Shown here: positions 34,586 through 43,236 of the stretch, one piece after another
Position numbering within the stretch: position 1 is the first letter of the stretch
Layout: the number at the start of each line of letters is the position of its first letter
Source of the DNA: Dictyobacter alpinus
Lineage (GTDB): Bacteria; Chloroflexota; Ktedonobacteria; Ktedonobacterales; Ktedonobacteraceae
Length of the DNA stretch: 64,000 nucleotides
Assembly (NCBI RefSeq): GCF_003967575.1
Contig: NZ_BIFT01000001.1
Coordinates: 3,534,001 to 3,598,000, forward strand
Direction: 5' to 3'
Translations under genes and position numbers: made by a program
Notes under the pieces: model-generated
The model's input: the letters and a program-made list of their open reading frames with translations, nothing else
Told to the model about the DNA's origin: nothing
Database searches by the model: none

Positions 34586-34990
34586 TTAGCGGTGCTTCCC
34601 TTTCGGCATCTCATGGCCATTGTTCGCGGCCTCCGCCACTTCTTGCAGCGTGCTGCCAGCCGAAGCTTCGACGGCTGCCAGCACCGCTCCCTCGACCAGA
34701 GGGGCTGTACTGATGAGGACCCGTTCACGTTCTTGAGGATCCAACATCTCTAGAGCCATCTCGGCTACCATGACCGCGCTACCTAGATCCAGGAGAACCA
34801 GGGTCCCCTCAGGATTCGCGGCTTTCTGGAGGGCGGCGGTAACTTTATCGATCGAGGTTCCAATCGAACCATCATCGGTTCCACCCGCAACCGCGATGGT
34901 AACCTCGCCCATTGACATCTGTCCAGCTAGCTCAGCTACACCTTCCGCGAGGCGAGCGCTATGCGACACAATCACAATACCAACAGCCAA
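34586..34990 (-). CDS. dhaM: Dihydroxyacetone kinase phosphotransfer subunit DhaM
   Basis: 134 aa, a single EIIA-mannose-type domain. IVIVSHSARLAEGVAEL carries the phosphorylated His (His10). LVLLDLGSAVMVAEMALE and LISTAPLVEGAVLAAVEAS complete the fold. It passes phosphate from PTS HPr to the ADP held by DhaL. Unlike E. coli DhaM it has no fused HPr or EI domain, so these must come from elsewhere. The start is TTG at 34990 with AGGAGG upstream. It is the last gene of the glycerol cluster, 15 bases after dhaL. Confidence 0.92.
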   Translation of the reverse strand: MAVGIVIVSHSARLAEGVAELAGQMSMGEVTIAVAGGTDDGSIGTSIDKVTAALQKAANPEGTLVLLDLGSAVMVAEMALEMLDPQERERVLISTAPLVEGAVLAAVEASAGSTLQEVAEAANNGHEMPKGKHR

Positions 34991-35005
34991 AAGAAGCCTC
35001 CTTTT

Positions 35006-35638
35006 TTATGATGCAACAGTATCAGCGAGCGCCTGTACGATGAGCCAGCTTGAGGTGGCACCAGGATCCTGGTGGCCAACGCTGCGTTCACCGAGATAGC
35101 TGGCGCGTCCTTTAGTCGCGGTCAAGCCGATCGTGGACTGCATACCGCTTGCGGCGCTGGCCGCCATACGCTTGAGTAGCTCTGGTATGTCAACCTGTTC
35201 GAGCTGTGCCTGTTTGCCAGCCTCGATAGCCGGTATCAGAGCATCCAGCATCGTCTTCTCGCCCGCCTGGGCTTTGCCACGGGCCTTCACGCCTTCAACA
35301 GCCGCTTCAAACATCGCAACGATGTCAGCGGTCTCCAGCGCCTTTTTCCCGGTTGTAGCCATACCAGCGCGCAAGAACGCCGTTCCATAGAGCGGTCCAC
35401 TGGCCCCTCCAACGGTCGAGACCAGCGTTGTCCCCACAGTCTTCAGCAGTGTACCGATATCGGCTTCTTGCATATCCGCGATTTTGGTGATCACGGCATT
35501 GAAGCCACGATCCATATTACTGCCATGATCGGCATCGCCAATCGCTGAATCAAGCTCTGTCAGATACGCATTATTCTCATGCAGCACCTGCGCTGAACGT
35601 TGCAACCACTGTAAAATAGTTTCATTAGTGACAGGCAT
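35006..35638 (-). CDS. dhaL: Dihydroxyacetone kinase ADP-binding subunit DhaL
   Basis: 210 aa all-helical subunit that holds ADP as a permanent cofactor. The metal/ADP motif DSAIGDADHGSNMDRG with its conserved Asp residues is intact, as are VGGASGPLYGTAFLRAG and ATKGRASYLGERSVGHQDPGA. It transfers phosphate from DhaM to dihydroxyacetone bound on DhaK. GGAGG lies five bases before ATG 35638. The gene is 129 bases downstream of dhaK and 15 bases upstream of dhaM. Length is normal. Confidence 0.94.
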   Translation of the reverse strand: MPVTNETILQWLQRSAQVLHENNAYLTELDSAIGDADHGSNMDRGFNAVITKIADMQEADIGTLLKTVGTTLVSTVGGASGPLYGTAFLRAGMATTGKKALETADIVAMFEAAVEGVKARGKAQAGEKTMLDALIPAIEAGKQAQLEQVDIPELLKRMAASAASGMQSTIGLTATKGRASYLGERSVGHQDPGATSSWLIVQALADTVAS

Positions 35639-35767
35639 GGTTTCCTCCAGACCTTTCCTAATGCTTTAGCGCTATATCCCTCAGCATATGAGCCGTATGT
35701 GAGCGGCGTGCACGTATGCTTTTCAAGGGCATACCAATTTTGCTATCGCATCTCTATTAAAACACAT

Positions 35768-36769
35768 TTAGCGCCCCCAGCGTAGCGCAGGCGTTTGAAC
35801 TGGAGCATCCCAATATTTTGTGAGCTGCTCATCCAGCCGAACCAGGGTAATGGAGCAGCCAGCCATCTCAAGGGATGTAATATAATTGCCAACCAGTGAG
35901 CGACTGATGCTGATCGATTTGCCTTTGAGGATGCGTTGGAGTTCATTAAATACGATATACAACTCAATTAAGGGTGTGCCGCCCATGCCATTCACCAGTG
36001 CCAGTACCTCATCGCCGGCTTTGAGTCCCAGGTCATCAACCACAGGATTCGTTAGGATCTCGGTGATCTCGGCGGCATTGGCTAACTTCTCGCGGCGGCG
36101 ACCGGGTTCGCCATGGATGCCGATTCCTATCTCCATTTCGTCCTCGCCTAACTCAAAGGTAGGTTTGCCGGCGGCCGGAACCGTAGATGAGGTCAGCGCC
36201 ATGCCCATACTGCGGCCCTGGCTATTGACTTTGTGGGCCAGTTCGGCCACCTGTTTGAGTGGCGCGCCCGTCTCGGCCAATCCACCGACAATCTTTTCCA
36301 GCAGGACGGTAACGCCCACACCACGGCGACCAGCCGTATACAGGCTATCCTGTACCGCCACATCATCATTGGTAACCACGCTCACAACTTCAATGCCTTC
36401 GCCGGCCCCCAGTTCGGCCGCCATCTCAAAGTTCATGACATCGCCAGTATAGTTCTTGATGATGTGTAGCACGCCAGCACCACCATTGACCGCCCGTGTG
36501 GCCGCCAGCATCTGGTCAGGGACCGGAGAGGTAAAGATCGCGCCCGGGCAGGCGGCATCCAGCATGCCATAGCCGACATAGCCACCATGCATCGGCTCAT
36601 GTCCACTGCCGCCGCCAGAGACAAGACCGACTTTGTTTTTGACGGGCGCATCTTTGCGCACAATAATTTGCTGCTCAACATCGACGTTGAGCAGATCGGG
36701 ATATGCGCCAGCCATACCAAGTAGCGTATCTCTCACCACATCTTCGGGTTTATTAATGAGCTTCTTCAT
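35768..36769 (-). CDS. dhaK: Dihydroxyacetone kinase substrate-binding subunit DhaK
   Basis: 333 aa. It binds dihydroxyacetone as a hemiaminal to a His; GIGIHGEPGRR near residue 215-225 contains that His. LVSGGGSGHEPMHGGYVG near residue 50 and KNYTGDVMNFEMAAE near 105 are conserved substrate-site segments. It works with DhaL and DhaM to make dihydroxyacetone phosphate. GGAG precedes ATG 36769. It begins after a 142-base gap from glpD that contains hairpins, so it may have independent processing within the operon. Confidence 0.95.
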   Translation of the reverse strand: MKKLINKPEDVVRDTLLGMAGAYPDLLNVDVEQQIIVRKDAPVKNKVGLVSGGGSGHEPMHGGYVGYGMLDAACPGAIFTSPVPDQMLAATRAVNGGAGVLHIIKNYTGDVMNFEMAAELGAGEGIEVVSVVTNDDVAVQDSLYTAGRRGVGVTVLLEKIVGGLAETGAPLKQVAELAHKVNSQGRSMGMALTSSTVPAAGKPTFELGEDEMEIGIGIHGEPGRRREKLANAAEITEILTNPVVDDLGLKAGDEVLALVNGMGGTPLIELYIVFNELQRILKGKSISISRSLVGNYITSLEMAGCSITLVRLDEQLTKYWDAPVQTPALRWGR

Positions 36770-36791
36770 TCTGCTCCCTCTGGCATTTATG

Positions 36792-36822
36792 AGAGGATAG
36801 GCATAACTTGCACCTATCCTCT
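36792..36822. terminator. Hairpin between glpD and dhaK
   Basis: A perfect 10-bp stem (36792-36801 with 36813-36822). The T-tract (TTTTTCTTTTT) lies on the plus strand, where no gene ends nearby, so on the minus-strand operon it is more likely an mRNA stability or processing hairpin. A second imperfect hairpin with ACGCGT arms follows near 36861-36897. Confidence 0.4.
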
Positions 36823-36911
36823 TTTTCTTTTTAGTATACGCGATACGTTCATGCGCATCTATACAAGCGTGTGGGCGGCATTCACGCGTGCTTCTGTATA
36901 TCGTGCCGTGC

Positions 36912-38591
36912 CTAACGTTTTTCGGCTACGACTTGATCCTGGATCCGGGAACGATAAGTTTGGGTCAGGTCTTGTTGCTCTGTTGCTTGCCAGTTGATCT
37001 CGCGAGCCATCAAGCGAGCGACCTCCTCAACGACTCCCTGACCGCGTTCGCGATCTTCAAGCACGATAGAGGTGCGGCGCTCCAGGATGTCGGATGGTTT
37101 CATCGCCATTTCATAGCGGCAGGCATAGATGACCTCGGCTTTGATATAGGGTAGATCGCTGATCAATTGTTCTTTCAGGGAGGTATCCTGTTCGATCAGG
37201 TCCATGATCAGGTTAGCGTTTGAGCCATAAGCACCGCCGAGATGCTTGATGATCTCATTGCTCAGGCCAAGGCGAGCACCATGCCGTTGGATCTCATGCT
37301 GGGCCACCGGCCACGCGGCACTACCCTGAAGTGGGAGCGACTGGGTTGGATGGATTGGCTTGACGTTATCGCGTCGATTAATCAGATCCATCGTATCCTG
37401 CGCCATGCGCCGATAGGTGGTTAACTTGCCGCCGGTAATGGTAACCAGGCCGGATGGACTCTCAATGACGGCATGGGTACGTGAAAGCTTGGCGGTTGAG
37501 CGACCTTTCTGGCGTGGCTTGACCAGTGGGCGATAGCCGGCATAGGTACTGATAATATCGTCTTCGGTCAGGTGTACCGTCAGATAGCGGTTCAGATACT
37601 TGAGCAGGTAGGCAATGTCGTCCTGGGACGAGGTTGGATGATTGAGATCACCCGAGCCAGTATCAGTTGTGCCATAGATGACGCGGGATTCCCAGGGGAC
37701 AAGGAACAGGATGCGCTTATCCTCGGTCTCCGGGAGTACGATGGCGTCATCTCCGATCTGGATGTCTTCGCGTGAAAGGACGAGGTGGACGCCCTTACTG
37801 GGCTCAACCTGGATCTGCGGTGTCTCGCCGGTTAACGCCTCAACCTCTTCAGAGAAGACACCGGTAGCGTTGATAATGTGGCGGGCATGGATCGTAAATT
37901 GCTGACCACCAATATTGTCTTTGACAATCGCGCCGGTGAGATGCTCACCCTTCTTGTCAAAGCCGGTGACCTCAGCATAGTTGGCCGTAACCGCCCCATA
38001 GCGAGCGGCCGTCTTGAGCAGCGTCATGGTCAGGCGCACATCATTGGTCTGGCCATCGTAATAGATGAAGCCCTCTTTGAGTCCTTCGGGATTAAGGGTA
38101 GGGGCGCGTCGCAGTACCTCTTCACGGCTAATGTGGCTATGATGCGACATATTGCGGCGACCAGCCATACCATCATACATCCAGAGACCGATATCGAGCA
38201 GACGATTGAGTCCAATGCCCTTAGGAGTGGTAAATGGCATACCGACAGGATGCATATCGCCTTCATAAATAGGCAAGACAAACGCTACAGGATTGACCAG
38301 GAAAGGAGCGTTTTGGAGCAAGAGTCCACGCTCAACCAGGGCCTCATGGACCAGGGCGAAATCAAAATTTGGCAGATAGCGAATACCGCCATGCACAAGC
38401 TTGGTCGATTTACTACTGGTGCCGCTGGCGAAGTCATATTTTTCGACCAGCGCGACCGAATAGCCGCGTGCGCTGGCATCCAGGGCGACACCCATGCCGG
38501 TGACGCCTCCGCCGATGACCAGGATATCAAACGTGGTATTCGCCAGTTCATTCAAGTTAGACGCGCGTTCGCGTGAGGATAGGGATTGCAT
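36912..38591 (-). CDS. glpD: Aerobic glycerol-3-phosphate dehydrogenase
   Basis: 559 aa FAD enzyme that oxidises sn-glycerol 3-phosphate to dihydroxyacetone phosphate and passes electrons to membrane quinone. N-terminal dinucleotide fold: ILVIGGGVTGMGVALDASARG. Family signature: ASGTSSKSTKLVHGGIRYL. Substrate region: VPWESRVIYGTTDTGSG and the Arg-rich AGYRPLVKP. C-terminal helical domain as in the Bacillus-type enzyme. The start is ATG 38591, but no ribosome site is visible; instead a long hairpin (38605-38661) lies just upstream. It stands between glpF and dhaK. Confidence 0.93.
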   Translation of the reverse strand: MQSLSSRERASNLNELANTTFDILVIGGGVTGMGVALDASARGYSVALVEKYDFASGTSSKSTKLVHGGIRYLPNFDFALVHEALVERGLLLQNAPFLVNPVAFVLPIYEGDMHPVGMPFTTPKGIGLNRLLDIGLWMYDGMAGRRNMSHHSHISREEVLRRAPTLNPEGLKEGFIYYDGQTNDVRLTMTLLKTAARYGAVTANYAEVTGFDKKGEHLTGAIVKDNIGGQQFTIHARHIINATGVFSEEVEALTGETPQIQVEPSKGVHLVLSREDIQIGDDAIVLPETEDKRILFLVPWESRVIYGTTDTGSGDLNHPTSSQDDIAYLLKYLNRYLTVHLTEDDIISTYAGYRPLVKPRQKGRSTAKLSRTHAVIESPSGLVTITGGKLTTYRRMAQDTMDLINRRDNVKPIHPTQSLPLQGSAAWPVAQHEIQRHGARLGLSNEIIKHLGGAYGSNANLIMDLIEQDTSLKEQLISDLPYIKAEVIYACRYEMAMKPSDILERRTSIVLEDRERGQGVVEEVARLMAREINWQATEQQDLTQTYRSRIQDQVVAEKR

Positions 38592-38604
38592 AAGTTAGTA
38601 TTTA

Positions 38605-38661
38605 CGAAAATAGGGAGAGAGGGAACGTTTGCTCTCTATTTCCTCTCCCTCCATATTTTCG
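38605..38661. promoter_or_regulatory. Long hairpin directly upstream of glpD
   Basis: CGAAAATAGGGAGAGAGGGA (38605-38624) pairs with 38641-38661 with few mismatches and a loop of about 16 bases. It ends 14 bases before the glpD ATG, which has no ribosome site of its own. It could attenuate, process or stabilise the message between glpF and glpD. Confidence 0.55.
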
Positions 38662-38694
38662 TCCTTTCTTTCATTCAGAAACTATGTTGGAGCA

Positions 38695-39591
38695 CTAATC
38701 AACTGCGGGTTCACGAACAGCTTCACCACGCGTGAGCGTATCGCCCGATGGACGCAGGTTTCTCGCTGTAATCACTCGTCCGATTGTATAGTCATAGATG
38801 AATGCACCAGAAACGCCTCCAAGGAGTGGAGCGACAATAGGGATCCATGTATAAGATGTCAGGCTTCGCCCCCCATCAACCAGGGCGATCCAGAGCCGCG
38901 GACCAAAGTCACGCGCGGGATTGATCGCATAGCCTGTATTGAGTCCGAACGATATACCAATTGCAACAATCAAAAAGCCGATGATCATAGGATTCAGGTT
39001 TGCCTGTACCGGCTGGTTACGTCCATCGACGATAGCAAAAATCAGGCCCACCAGGAGCGCTGTCCCGACGAACTCATCGCAGAAGGCTCCGAATGTACCG
39101 ACAAAGGGTTTGGGGCTGGTGTAGAAGACACCACCTACTTCACTGGTAATTGTACCACCTTTGGACGCGGCCAGTCCGACGACAAAGTCGATGGCACCTC
39201 GGTAGACAAAAAACACAATGGCGGCCGCGACGAATGCTCCCAACAATTGAGATCCCATGTAGGGCAGAATTTTATTGACGGGCAATTTGCCACGGGCCGC
39301 GAAACCCAGCGTCACCGCTGGATTGAGATGAGCCCCACTGATGGCTCCGGCGACATAAATGCCAAGCATCACGGCAAATCCCCACCCCAGCGCAACCACA
39401 ATCCATTCATTGGCAAATGGCGTTGGTGTGGTCGGAGTTCCATTGGGACCGAGATTATTAAACAGTGCGAACGTTGCCACACAGCCATCACCGAAGAGAA
39501 TCAGAACCAGGGTGCCAAAAAATTCGGCAACACATTCACCGAGCGTACCAGACAGTGCCGGCGTTGAACGAAGTACAGACGACCTTTCCAT
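38695..39591 (-). CDS. glpF: Glycerol facilitator (aquaglyceroporin)
   Basis: 298 aa MIP-family channel with six membrane helices and two half-helices. The two NPA boxes are GAHLNPAVTLG and GYAINPARDFGPRL; Asp after the second NPAR is the glycerol-selective signature. It lets glycerol cross the membrane by diffusion. The ATG at 39591 has TTGGAG nine bases before; an in-frame TTG at 39606 is less likely. It follows glpK by 99 bases. A basic cytoplasmic tail follows the last helix. Confidence 0.93.
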   Translation of the reverse strand: MERSSVLRSTPALSGTLGECVAEFFGTLVLILFGDGCVATFALFNNLGPNGTPTTPTPFANEWIVVALGWGFAVMLGIYVAGAISGAHLNPAVTLGFAARGKLPVNKILPYMGSQLLGAFVAAAIVFFVYRGAIDFVVGLAASKGGTITSEVGGVFYTSPKPFVGTFGAFCDEFVGTALLVGLIFAIVDGRNQPVQANLNPMIIGFLIVAIGISFGLNTGYAINPARDFGPRLWIALVDGGRSLTSYTWIPIVAPLLGGVSGAFIYDYTIGRVITARNLRPSGDTLTRGEAVREPAVD

Positions 39592-39690
39592 GAACTTTTT
39601 CTCCAATCATGTTGTTGATTCATACTAATGACCGTATATACGATCTGGATAAAACTACAAAGATTGTCGAAGACGGCATTGACTGCAGAA

Positions 39691-41196
39691 TTACTCTTTC
39701 GCCCAACCAAGGGAACGCTCAACGGCACGCTGCCAGTGACTGAAGAGATCTTCACGCTGTTCTTTGCTCATCTTTGGTTCAAAGGTGCGGTCAATCACCC
39801 AGAGCCGGCTCAGTTCCTTCTGGTCGCGCCAGAAGCCAACGGCCAGACCAGCCAGGTAGGCGGCCCCCAGAGCGGTCGTCTCAGAAACTTCTGGTCGTTC
39901 AACTGGAATGCCGAGGATATCAGCCTGGAATTGCATCAGTAGATTATTGACGATGGCGCCGCCATCAACGCGTAACGTTTTGGCCTCAATATGACTATCG
40001 GCCTCCATTGCCTGTAACACTTCCCGCGTTTGATAGCACATAGCTTCGAGGGTTGCGCGCGCGATATGTCCGAGCGTGGAGCCACGGGTCAGGCCGATAA
40101 TCGTGCCACGCGCATACGAATCCCAGTGTGGCGCCCCCAGTCCAACGAAGGCTGGTACTAGATAGACACCGCCATTATCGCTGACCGTTCTGGCCAGACT
40201 CTCTACTTCAGCGCTGGAGCGAATCGCCTTCAAACCATCACGCAGCCATTGGACGGCCGCGCCAGTCACGAAGATACTGCCCTCAAGCGCATAGGTGAGC
40301 TGTGTATTCTTTTTATCGCCCAGACCCCAGGCAATTGTGGTCAGGAGACCATGCTCTGATTCAATTCCCTTCTCACCAGTATTCATCAACATAAAGCTGC
40401 CGGTACCATACGTATTTTTCGTCATACCGACCTCATAGCAGACCTGGCCAAAGGTTGCTGCCTGTTGATCACCGGCAATGCCCGCAATCGGAATCGCTCC
40501 ACCAAAAAATTCGGCGGCCGTCTCACCATAAACCGCGCTCGAAGGCATCACCTCAGGCAGCATCGAACGGGGAACGCCTAATTCCTCCATGATTACAGCA
40601 TCCCATTTCCCTTCATAAATATTGAAGAGGAGTGTACGGGAAGCATTGCTATAATCGGTGACATGCACCTGGCCCTTGGTGAGGCGCCATATCAGGAACG
40701 TATCGATAGTGCCGAACAGCAACTCACCCCGCTCAGCCTTCTCACGTGCCCCCTCAACATTATCCAATATCCATTTAATCTTGGTGCCAGAAAAATAGGC
40801 ATCCGTAACCAGGCCGGTGCGCTTACGTATCTCCTGATCAAACCCTTTGGCAATCAACGCATTACAGATAGGAACGGTTAGGCGACTTTGCCAGACAATG
40901 GCATTAAAAATCGGGCGGCCAGTGCTTTTCTCCCAGACAATCGTTGTCTCGCGTTGATTGGTGATCCCTAATGCGGCAATCGCGGAAGCCGAGGCGCCGG
41001 CCTTCTTGAGAGCGCTTTTCGCCACCCGTAACTGGGTCGACCAGATATCCTCAGGATTGTGTTCGACCAATCCTGGCGCGGGATAGATCTGAGGGAATTC
41101 TTCTTGCGCGCTACTTACAATCTGACCATCATGATTGAAGAGGATCGCTCGAGAACTGGTCGTACCTTGATCCAAACTTAATACAAAACGAGCCAT
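39691..41196 (-). CDS. glpK: Glycerol kinase
   Basis: 501 aa FGGY-family kinase converting glycerol and ATP to glycerol 3-phosphate. Motifs: LSLDQGTTSSRAILFN (phosphate-binding loop), GITNQRETTIVWEKSTGRPI (Arg-Glu glycerol contacts), GIAGDQQAATFGQVC (catalytic Asp), and LRVDGGAIVNNLLMQFQADILG (the second FGGY signature region). Length matches E. coli GlpK. AGGAGG lies eight bases before ATG. It is the first gene of the cluster, and a promoter with an inverted repeat lies 57-97 bases upstream. The conserved His of the PTS-phosphorylated loop is not evident. Confidence 0.96.
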   Translation of the reverse strand: MARFVLSLDQGTTSSRAILFNHDGQIVSSAQEEFPQIYPAPGLVEHNPEDIWSTQLRVAKSALKKAGASASAIAALGITNQRETTIVWEKSTGRPIFNAIVWQSRLTVPICNALIAKGFDQEIRKRTGLVTDAYFSGTKIKWILDNVEGAREKAERGELLFGTIDTFLIWRLTKGQVHVTDYSNASRTLLFNIYEGKWDAVIMEELGVPRSMLPEVMPSSAVYGETAAEFFGGAIPIAGIAGDQQAATFGQVCYEVGMTKNTYGTGSFMLMNTGEKGIESEHGLLTTIAWGLGDKKNTQLTYALEGSIFVTGAAVQWLRDGLKAIRSSAEVESLARTVSDNGGVYLVPAFVGLGAPHWDSYARGTIIGLTRGSTLGHIARATLEAMCYQTREVLQAMEADSHIEAKTLRVDGGAIVNNLLMQFQADILGIPVERPEVSETTALGAAYLAGLAVGFWRDQKELSRLWVIDRTFEPKMSKEQREDLFSHWQRAVERSLGWAKE

Positions 41197-41252
41197 TAAA
41201 ATTTCCTCCTCTAAAGCGTTGTACTACACTGTCAACGCCTGGTTGCTTCAAT

Positions 41253-41292
41253 ATTATCTAGCACGTAAGATAGGTCTACAATGTTCCATTGT
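41253..41292 (-). promoter_or_regulatory. Predicted glpK promoter with overlapping operator
   Basis: On the minus strand, TTGTAG (complement of 41276-41281), a 17-base spacer and GATAAT (complement of 41253-41258) form a sigma-70-type promoter. A perfect ACAATG-TTC-CATTGT inverted repeat (41278-41292) overlaps the -35, the position expected for a repressor site. The transcript would start about 50 bases before the glpK ATG. Confidence 0.55.
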
Positions 41293-41389
41293 GTATCATG
41301 TTGTAAAATTTGAGCGCTTTCTATGCAGAAGGACCGCGTACCTGCGGTGACCGAGAAGAAAGCTGGAAGGACTCGGGCTCGCGCTTTTT

Positions 41390-41419
41390 TTGCTCGCATG
41401 GGGATGATATGCTTATAAT
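41390..41419 (+). promoter_or_regulatory. Predicted promoter of the aminotransferase gene
   Basis: TTGCTC (41390-41395), an 18-base spacer and a perfect TATAAT (41414-41419) lie 38 bases before the ATG. It is divergent from the glpK promoter. Confidence 0.5.
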
Positions 41420-41456
41420 AAGTAACAGAATGAGCGTCGAAAAAGGAGTATGCCGC

Positions 41457-42623
41457 ATGACCATGTTTGCTCGCCGCGTGGAAACCTTTGGCACCACCAT
41501 ATTTACCGAAATAAATGTCCTGGCGCAACAATATAATGCTTTAAATCTAGGTCAGGGGAAGCCGGATTTTGATACTCCCGCTGATATTGTGGCCGAACTG
41601 GTACGGGCCGCCCAATCCGGGCAGCATAATCAGTATGCGCCTGGACCCGGTATCGCCTCCCTGCGCCATGCCGTCGCTGAACATGCCGCCCGCTTCTATG
41701 GTCTGGATATTGATCCTGATCGCGGTGTGATCGTGACCGCCGGTGCGACTGAAGGCCTGCTCTCCTGTATGCTGGGACTGGTCAATCCAGGGGATGAAGT
41801 GATTGTGATTGAGCCTTTTTACGACTCATATGTGCCCAATATTTTGATGGCTGGTGGAACTCCGGTCTTTGTGCCGCTACACCCACCAACCTGGACCTTT
41901 GATCCAGATGAACTGCGAGCCGCCTTTTCAGCCAGAACGCGCGTCCTGATCCTCAACTCACCACATAATCCTACCGGCCGCGTCTTCACGCGCGAAGAGT
42001 TATCCTTGATCGCCGAACTGTGTATTGAACACAATGTGATTGTCATCAACGACGAAGTGTATGAACATCTGACCCTGGGTGGCTCAAGCTACCTGCCGAT
42101 TGCGACCCTACCGGGCATGTTTGAGCGTACTGTCACCGTGAGCAGTTCCGGAAAAACCTTTAGTGCCACCGGCTGGAAAATCGGCTGGGCCTACGGGCAT
42201 CCCGCTGTTCTGGATGGAGTCGCGCGTGCCCACCAGTTCACCATTTTCGCCGTCCATCATCCCAGCCAGGAAGCCGTCGCCTATGCACTCAGGCAGCCCG
42301 ACAGCTACTATCAAGAATTTCAGGCCATGTATGAAGCCAAAAAGCGCCTGCTGATGTCCTCCTTAGAAGGGAGCGGACTCAGCTATCGCGCCCCCGAAGG
42401 CACCTATTTTATTATGGCGGACTTCTCACCCGTCTTTGATGGGATGCCCCGCGACTTCACACACCACCTGATCAAAGAGATCGGTGTCGCCTGTATTCCG
42501 CCAGAATCCATGTATAGCCAGGAGCACGTCCATATTGGCCGCAACTACGTACGCTTCTCCTTCTGCAAAAGCGACGAAGCCCTCCTCCAGGCCAAACCAC
42601 TGCTAGCCAGACTAGCCAGATAG
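41457..42623 (+). CDS. PLP-dependent aminotransferase, class I/II (methionine/kynurenine type)
   Basis: 388 aa fold-type I aminotransferase. Features: NLGQGKPDFDTPADIV (the glycine- and proline-rich opening), NQYAPGPGIASLRHAVAEH, TAGATEGLLSCMLGLVNPGDEV (PLP phosphate contact region), LNSPHNPTGRVFTREEL (Asn and Pro of the cofactor pocket), INDEVYEHLTL (Asp and Tyr) and SSGKTFSATGWKIGWAYG with the Schiff-base Lys. It resembles YbdL-type methionine aminotransferase or kynurenine aminotransferase. GGAG precedes ATG 41457; the frame is open from 41310 without a better site. The stop is the first base of the repeat array. Confidence 0.9.
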   Translation: MTMFARRVETFGTTIFTEINVLAQQYNALNLGQGKPDFDTPADIVAELVRAAQSGQHNQYAPGPGIASLRHAVAEHAARFYGLDIDPDRGVIVTAGATEGLLSCMLGLVNPGDEVIVIEPFYDSYVPNILMAGGTPVFVPLHPPTWTFDPDELRAAFSARTRVLILNSPHNPTGRVFTREELSLIAELCIEHNVIVINDEVYEHLTLGGSSYLPIATLPGMFERTVTVSSSGKTFSATGWKIGWAYGHPAVLDGVARAHQFTIFAVHHPSQEAVAYALRQPDSYYQEFQAMYEAKKRLLMSSLEGSGLSYRAPEGTYFIMADFSPVFDGMPRDFTHHLIKEIGVACIPPESMYSQEHVHIGRNYVRFSFCKSDEALLQAKPLLARLAR

Positions 42624-42860
42624 CTCGACAACTTAAGACATTTAAGAACTTAGACACTAAAGACATTGGCAGAAATGTCTTAAGTTATGGCGCAAAAAGC
42701 TGAATGAGCTCATAACTTAAGACATTTAAGAACTTAGACACTAGAGACATTGGCAAAAATGTCTTAAGCTATGGCGTAAAAAGCTGAATGAGCTCGACAA
42801 CTTAAGACATTTAAGAACTTAGACACTAGAGACATGTGCAGAAATGTCTTAAGTTATGAG
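42622..42860. repeat. Three direct copies of an 84-85-bp repeat
   Basis: Units begin at 42622, 42707 and 42791 with AGCTC and share ACTTAAGACATTTAAGAAC, then a less conserved middle (TTAGACACTAGAGACATT) and AATGTCTTAAG. Each unit is itself an inverted repeat (ACTTAAGACATT with AATGTCTTAAGT). The first unit starts inside the aminotransferase stop codon. Two more copies lie at 43086-43236 in opposite orientation. Confidence 0.85.
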
Positions 42861-42958
42861 GAGACATGTCATTTTTGTACATCAGGCTGTGCAAGAATGA
42901 GGTGGACTGTCTTGTACATTTACATTCTTCATTCCAGGTTACACATACGTATGTATGT

Positions 42959-42996
42959 TATAATAATATATTTATATATATAAATATATTATTATA
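42959..42996. repeat. 38-bp AT-only perfect palindrome
   Basis: TATAATAATATATTTATATA and its reverse complement meet without a loop. It is embedded in an AT-only stretch (about 42958-43020) between the direct and inverted repeat copies. It would melt easily or extrude as a cruciform. Confidence 0.8.
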
Positions 42997-43085
42997 TATA
43001 TTATTAATAAATTAATTAAAATAGAAAAAAGATAATTTTCCTATAAAAAGAAAATGAAACGCTTTCATACCATACTTTTGCAATG

Positions 43086-43236
43086 TTAAGACATTTCTAC
43101 GAATGTCTCTGGTGTCTAAGTTCTTAAATGTCTTAAGTTGCGAGCTAAAAACAGAGTTTAACCAACAGCTTAAGATAAGACATTTCTGCGAATGTCTCTA
43201 GTGTCTAAGTTCTTAAATGTCTTAAGTTGTTGAGAT
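43086..43236. repeat. Two inverted copies of the 84-bp repeat
   Basis: Copies at about 43086-43146 and 43169-43236 are the reverse complement of the units at 42622-42860, matching the core (CTTAAATGTCTTAAG, GTGTCTAAGTTC) with only a few differences. With the direct copies they flank about 225 bases of AT-rich DNA. Confidence 0.8.

Noticed and set aside
42622..42860. CRISPR array
   Set aside because: Only three direct units of 84-85 bp without regular unique spacers, plus inverted copies; no cas genes.
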